The position numbers and the translations under genes are program-made. The notes beneath the pieces were generated by a model, which saw nothing but the letters and a program-made list of their open reading frames with translations, ran no database searches and was not told the origin of the DNA. A stretch of 7,985 nucleotides of DNA. Origin: Candidatus Mediterraneibacter gallistercoris. GTDB lineage: Bacteria > Bacillota_A > Clostridia > Lachnospirales > Lachnospiraceae. Positions 4,875-7,985 of the stretch are shown piece after piece; position 1 is the first letter of the stretch; the number at the start of each line of letters is the position of its first letter. The DNA lies in the NCBI GenBank assembly GCA_019119745.1, contig DWWI01000058.1, positions 1 through 7,985 of the forward strand, in the 5' to 3' direction.

Positions 4875-7409
4875 CTAACTGATCACTTCCTGATAAGAGG
4901 CATGTTTTTTCAGCGCTTCCGTCATCTTTGCCATCTCGCCCAGATCCCCGATCAGGATCACACCGGACAGCCGGTTATTCAGGAAATAATATTTCCGATA
5001 CTGCCCTTTGCCCATGTCTCTGAATTCCACAGTCTTATACAGCAGATTCGGATTCTTGCCATTGTCTCCCGCAGCAAAAAGAGCAGTATTCATTCCATGG
5101 AATGTAAGCGCAGCCTCGACCGGCACGTACTCCAGCGCCTCGCCCGCTGCATTTGCTCCGGCGATCCGTCCCTGTTCTACTGCCTCCGGCCAGATTGCAT
5201 AATCAGCGCCTTCATATTCGGCACAGTCTCCGCACGCATAGACTCCCGGTATGTTTGTCGACATATGAGCGTCCACTTTCACAGCCCGTCCGATATCCAG
5301 ACCGATAGACTGGGCCAGATCTGTCTTTGCCCTTACTCCCGCGGACACGATGACCATATCTGCCGGTATTGTCTCACCGCCTCCGATACGTACACCGCTT
5401 ACATGACCCTCGCCTTCAATAGCCGCCACGGTGACTCCTGTACGGATTGCCACGTCATGTTTTGCCGCGATCTCCTTAAGAATCTCTGCCGATCCGCCAT
5501 CAAGCTGACGTCCCATAAGTACCGGAGCGACCTCCAGAACCGTTACATTAAGTCCTGCCTTTTTCAGTTCCCATGCAGCCTCCAGACCGAGCACGCCGCC
5601 TCCGATCACTACTGCATTTTGGGCAGTCTGCATGAGGCTCTCTACTTTCTCCACATCACTCAGCCGGCGGATAGCAACCACTTCCGGAAGACCGTGTCCC
5701 TCCATCGGCGGAATGAAGCATTCGCTTCCCAGCGCATAGATCAGACGGGTAAACTGAATCTTTTCTCCGCTGTCCAGAAGGACTTCTTTTGTATCCATAT
5801 CAACGGAAGTCACTTGTTTGCCAAGCATCTGGTATACCCGGTTCTCCTCATACCACTCAGGCCCTTCTATGGCGATCTGCTCTGCGCTCAGTCCTGCGAC
5901 AATCGATTTTGTCAGCATCGGACGGTTATAAGACGGATACGGTTCATTGGAGATCATCACGATAGAACCTGTCTTATCCCTCTCGCGGATGGCTTTCGCG
6001 GCATTAAATCCTGCTGCCCCGTTTCCGAGGATTACGTAATATTCCTCCGTATCGTTTGTATAACCGGTATCTTCCACTTCCACCGGCACAAAGTTTTCCT
6101 TCCCCACGCCGCACACCGGACAGATTTCCAGAGAGGAATCAAAGATCTCGCCGCAGACAAGACATTTGACAAGGCTTCTCGCCCCTTTCTTTTTCGGCTT
6201 CACCGGCTCTTTATCCTGAACGACACATCCGAACTGGTAACCATACTCATATGCACTCACCAGATCCGCCTCTGAAGGTTTGAAACGTACACGGAACCCT
6301 TCAGACACTTTCATTTTCAGCTGCTTTAATCTCTCCGTGATATTCGGAACGCCTTCGCCGCTCCATCCGTAGCTTCCAAATGCCCCGGCGTATTTTCCGC
6401 CGTGTGTCGCCGGGAACATCCCGAGCGTCAGATCCCAGATCGGCTTTAACGCATCCCCCACGATCGTAGGCGTGCCGAGAAGGATACCGTCCGCAAAAAG
6501 AAGTTCTTCATTTACTTTCGCCGCATCTGCTTCTACCATATCATAGGAGCGCACGTCAATATCGCCGCTGTCCTTTACACCCTCGGCAATCTTTTCCGCA
6601 AGCATCTTCGTATAGCCGTAAGCACTTACATAAGGAATAATAACCGTCTTCTTCGGATTCGGATTTACAACAGTCGACCACTCTCTGTACTGCTTCATCA
6701 CAGACTTGATACGGTCTCCCACAAGTACCGGTCCGTGTCCTGTACATATCATGGATATATCCATGTTTTCTACCCGGTCAAGGGCTTTGAGCATAAACGG
6801 TTTGAACGGTCCTATAATACAGTCATAATAGTATTTCAGTGCTTTCTGATAATCTTCTTCGTTTTTGATCTCTGTAGAAACTACTTCCGGAAGGCAGTAA
6901 TGAGAACCAAATGAATCACATGTCACAAGGATCTGTTCTTCTTCAATGAATGTGTACATTGTATCCGGCCAGTGCAGATTCGGGACAAACATAAACTTCA
7001 GTGTCCGGTTTCCGATCGTCATCTTTTCCTCATCCCGGGCGGCAATGCCGACAAAATCACGATTCACGATTTCTTTCAAAAATCCCAGTGCGCAGCCGGT
7101 AGCTATGACCTTCATCTGCGGACTGTAATCAAGAAGCCTCTCCACGCTTCCCGCATGATCTGGCTCTGTATGGCTGACGACAAGATAGTCAATCTTGTGT
7201 ACATCGATCACTTCCTGAAGTTTTTCGAGATATTCATCAAAGAACTTTGCCTTTGCCGTCTCGAAAAGGACAGTCTTGTCTCCGGCCTTCATCACATAAG
7301 AGTTATAGGTAGTTCCAAATTCTGTGTACATGATGATGTCAAATACTCTCAGCTTGTCGTCAATAATACCTGTCCAATAGAAATTGTCTCTCAGTTTTAT
7401 ACTTTTCAT
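4875..7409 (-). CDS. Class F flavodiiron protein: flavodiiron core, short rubredoxin and NADH:rubredoxin oxidoreductase in one chain
   Basis: This 844-residue soluble protein carries a whole electron chain from NADH to O2 (to water) or possibly NO. Residues 1-250 are the metallo-beta-lactamase-like diiron domain with all seven ligands visible: H80, E82, D84 and H85 in SHTEPDHAG, H146, D165 and H225. Residues 253-395 are a flavodoxin-like FMN domain (SAYGYT at 262-267, TPTIVGD at 313-319). Residues 413-440 are a short-spaced rubredoxin: C416-x2-C419, ten residues, C430-x2-C433. Residues 457-844 are an FAD/NAD oxidoreductase with FAD fold GNGAAG at 462-467, NAD fold GGGVLG at 603-608 and ACGDCAEYEG at 725-734. 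The architecture matches class F flavodiiron proteins such as the Clostridioides difficile enzyme, reported as an NADH:oxygen oxidoreductase. The start has AAGGAGG at 7415-7421, five bases upstream. The upstream DNA is AT-rich, but I find no convincing -35. nth ends 103 bases upstream on the same strand. Confidence 0.95.
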   Translation of the reverse strand: MKSIKLRDNFYWTGIIDDKLRVFDIIMYTEFGTTYNSYVMKAGDKTVLFETAKAKFFDEYLEKLQEVIDVHKIDYLVVSHTEPDHAGSVERLLDYSPQMKVIATGCALGFLKEIVNRDFVGIAARDEEKMTIGNRTLKFMFVPNLHWPDTMYTFIEEEQILVTCDSFGSHYCLPEVVSTEIKNEEDYQKALKYYYDCIIGPFKPFMLKALDRVENMDISMICTGHGPVLVGDRIKSVMKQYREWSTVVNPNPKKTVIIPYVSAYGYTKMLAEKIAEGVKDSGDIDVRSYDMVEADAAKVNEELLFADGILLGTPTIVGDALKPIWDLTLGMFPATHGGKYAGAFGSYGWSGEGVPNITERLKQLKMKVSEGFRVRFKPSEADLVSAYEYGYQFGCVVQDKEPVKPKKKGARSLVKCLVCGEIFDSSLEICPVCGVGKENFVPVEVEDTGYTNDTEEYYVILGNGAAGFNAAKAIRERDKTGSIVMISNEPYPSYNRPMLTKSIVAGLSAEQIAIEGPEWYEENRVYQMLGKQVTSVDMDTKEVLLDSGEKIQFTRLIYALGSECFIPPMEGHGLPEVVAIRRLSDVEKVESLMQTAQNAVVIGGGVLGLEAAWELKKAGLNVTVLEVAPVLMGRQLDGGSAEILKEIAAKHDVAIRTGVTVAAIEGEGHVSGVRIGGGETIPADMVIVSAGVRAKTDLAQSIGLDIGRAVKVDAHMSTNIPGVYACGDCAEYEGADYAIWPEAVEQGRIAGANAAGEALEYVPVEAALTFHGMNTALFAAGDNGKNPNLLYKTVEFRDMGKGQYRKYYFLNNRLSGVILIGDLGEMAKMTEALKKHASYQEVIS

Positions 7410-7431
7410 GTCTGCCTCCTTATCCTTCTTA

Positions 7432-7449
7432 TATTTTAGAAAATTTATT
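7432..7449 (-). promoter_or_regulatory. AT-rich inverted repeat upstream of the flavodiiron gene; possible -10/operator overlap
   Basis: ATTTT-AG-AAAAT at 7433-7444 sits in a slightly longer imperfect palindrome. On the leftward strand it contains TAAAAT, a plausible -10 that would start transcription about 17 bases before the ATG. The -35 position (about 7456-7461) is poor. An oxygen- or peroxide-responsive regulator site would make sense here, but the sequence does not match the PerR box closely enough to name it. Confidence 0.25.
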
Positions 7450-7512
7450 TGTTTTTATTCTCTTTGCCCGCCGGCTTTTCATTCCGCATCTTTCTGCTGT
7501 GTGGATACTCTG

Positions 7513-7985
7513 CTAAACTCCGGCCTTCTTACAGATATCCTCCAGACAGCACTTGTCGCAGTGCGGTTTTGTCCGTGCCGTACACACATCCCTGCCGTGA
7601 TAGACAAGCCGGTGGCAGAAGTCGCTGCCCTCTTCCGGCGGAATGATTTTCCAGAGTGCCATCTCAACCTTTTTCGGCTCTTTGATACCGTCCACCAGAC
7701 CGATCCTGTTGACAAGACGGATACAGTGAGTATCTGTCACGATCGCCGGTTTTCCGAACACATCGCCCATGATGAGATTTGCACTCTTTCTCCCTACGCC
7801 GGGAAGTTTCATAAGCTCGTCAAAATCATCCGGCACTTTTCCTCCGTATTCATCCCGGATCATCTTCATGCACGCGCTGATATCGCGCGCCTTGCTTTTC
7901 CCGAGCCCGCAGGGCCTCACAATCTCCTCGATATCATTTACATCCGCATCCGCCAGTGCATTCACATCGGGATATTTTTCGTACA
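7513..7985 (-). CDS. nth: Endonuclease III (DNA glycosylase/AP lyase), 5' part beyond the right edge
   Basis: Nth removes oxidised pyrimidines from DNA and nicks the resulting abasic site. About 157 C-terminal residues are present; the family is near 210, so roughly 50 N-terminal residues lie outside the window. The frame stays open to the edge (YEKYPDVNALADAD), so a GTG at 7963-7965 is internal and not the start. The helix-hairpin-helix and catalytic region is clear: LPGVGRKSANLIMGDVFG, whose GRK lysine is the Schiff-base nucleophile, then TDTHCIRLVNRIGL with the catalytic aspartate. The end holds the four [4Fe-4S] cysteines as C-x7-C-x2-C-x5-C, one residue more in the first gap than the C-x6 of the E. 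coli enzyme. It ends with TAG at 7513-7515. No convincing terminator follows before the flavodiiron gene 103 bases on, so read-through is possible. Confidence 0.95.
   Translation of the reverse strand, partial: YEKYPDVNALADADVNDIEEIVRPCGLGKSKARDISACMKMIRDEYGGKVPDDFDELMKLPGVGRKSANLIMGDVFGKPAIVTDTHCIRLVNRIGLVDGIKEPKKVEMALWKIIPPEEGSDFCHRLVYHGRDVCTARTKPHCDKCCLEDICKKAGV

Noticed and set aside
4902..6275. A 457-codon open frame on the + strand
   Set aside because: It is antisense to the flavodiiron fusion, whose motifs are all intact. Its translation is rich in His, Cys, Arg and Ser with no recognisable domain, typical of a shadow frame.
7461..7480. GC-rich GCCGGC palindrome after nth as a terminator
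   Set aside because: It cannot form a stem of useful length with a loop and has no U run, so it was not called.
7963..7965. GTG as the start of a short 150-residue endonuclease III
   Set aside because: The frame continues to the window edge with endonuclease III-like sequence, and the family needs about 50 more N-terminal residues; the gene is cut by the window, not truncated.
1..7985. CRISPR array, transposase, toxin-antitoxin or defence genes
   Set aside because: I saw no regularly spaced direct repeats and no protein resembling these families on either strand.

Overview
The window looks like chromosomal sequence from a strictly anaerobic, gut-type member of the Clostridia, most likely Lachnospiraceae. 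That assignment rests on four things: mid-range GC by eye, strong AGGAGG-type ribosome binding sites with some GTG starts, a three-domain (class F) flavodiiron protein, and a YesL/DUF624 membrane protein. All of it is inference from recognised families, because no database search was possible. I see no integrase, transposase, phage gene or CRISPR array.

Layout, left to right. The first 65 bases are the 5' end of priA (leftward). Immediately upstream of it is murE (leftward, GTG start at 1575). Bases 1576-1979 hold no gene. They contain a good sigma-A-type promoter (1735-1763), a densely self-complementary murE-priA leader (about 1590-1728), and a second, unrelated palindromic element (1817-1951) behind xpt. 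Next comes a leftward pair, yesL-like/DUF624 (2631-3293) and xpt (1980-2627), separated by 3 bases and served by one promoter. A divergent promoter drives a monocistronic glycerate kinase (3434-4570, rightward). A bidirectional hairpin terminator (4595-4629) separates it from a convergent tRNA-Gly(UCC) (4650-4720, leftward), which has its own promoter and an A-tract-rich upstream region. A perfect 13-bp hairpin (4808-4840) follows the large leftward flavodiiron-rubredoxin-NADH:rubredoxin oxidoreductase fusion (4875-7409). The right edge is the 3' part of an endonuclease III gene (nth, 7513-7985).

Functionally the window is mostly housekeeping: peptidoglycan precursor synthesis (MurE) joined to replication restart (PriA), purine salvage (Xpt), glycerate metabolism (GlxK), a glycine tRNA, oxygen or NO detoxification by one NADH-driven polypeptide, and base-excision repair (Nth). 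Nth and the flavodiiron protein could form an oxidative-stress group, but that is inference from adjacency.

The most unusual thing I can see is the murE-priA leader. One short segment (1608-1614 and its immediate flank) can pair with three different partners. Another long-range helix crosses one of those pairings, so the leader could form a pseudoknot or switch between folds just ahead of the murE ribosome binding site. I do not recognise it as a known riboswitch or T-box.
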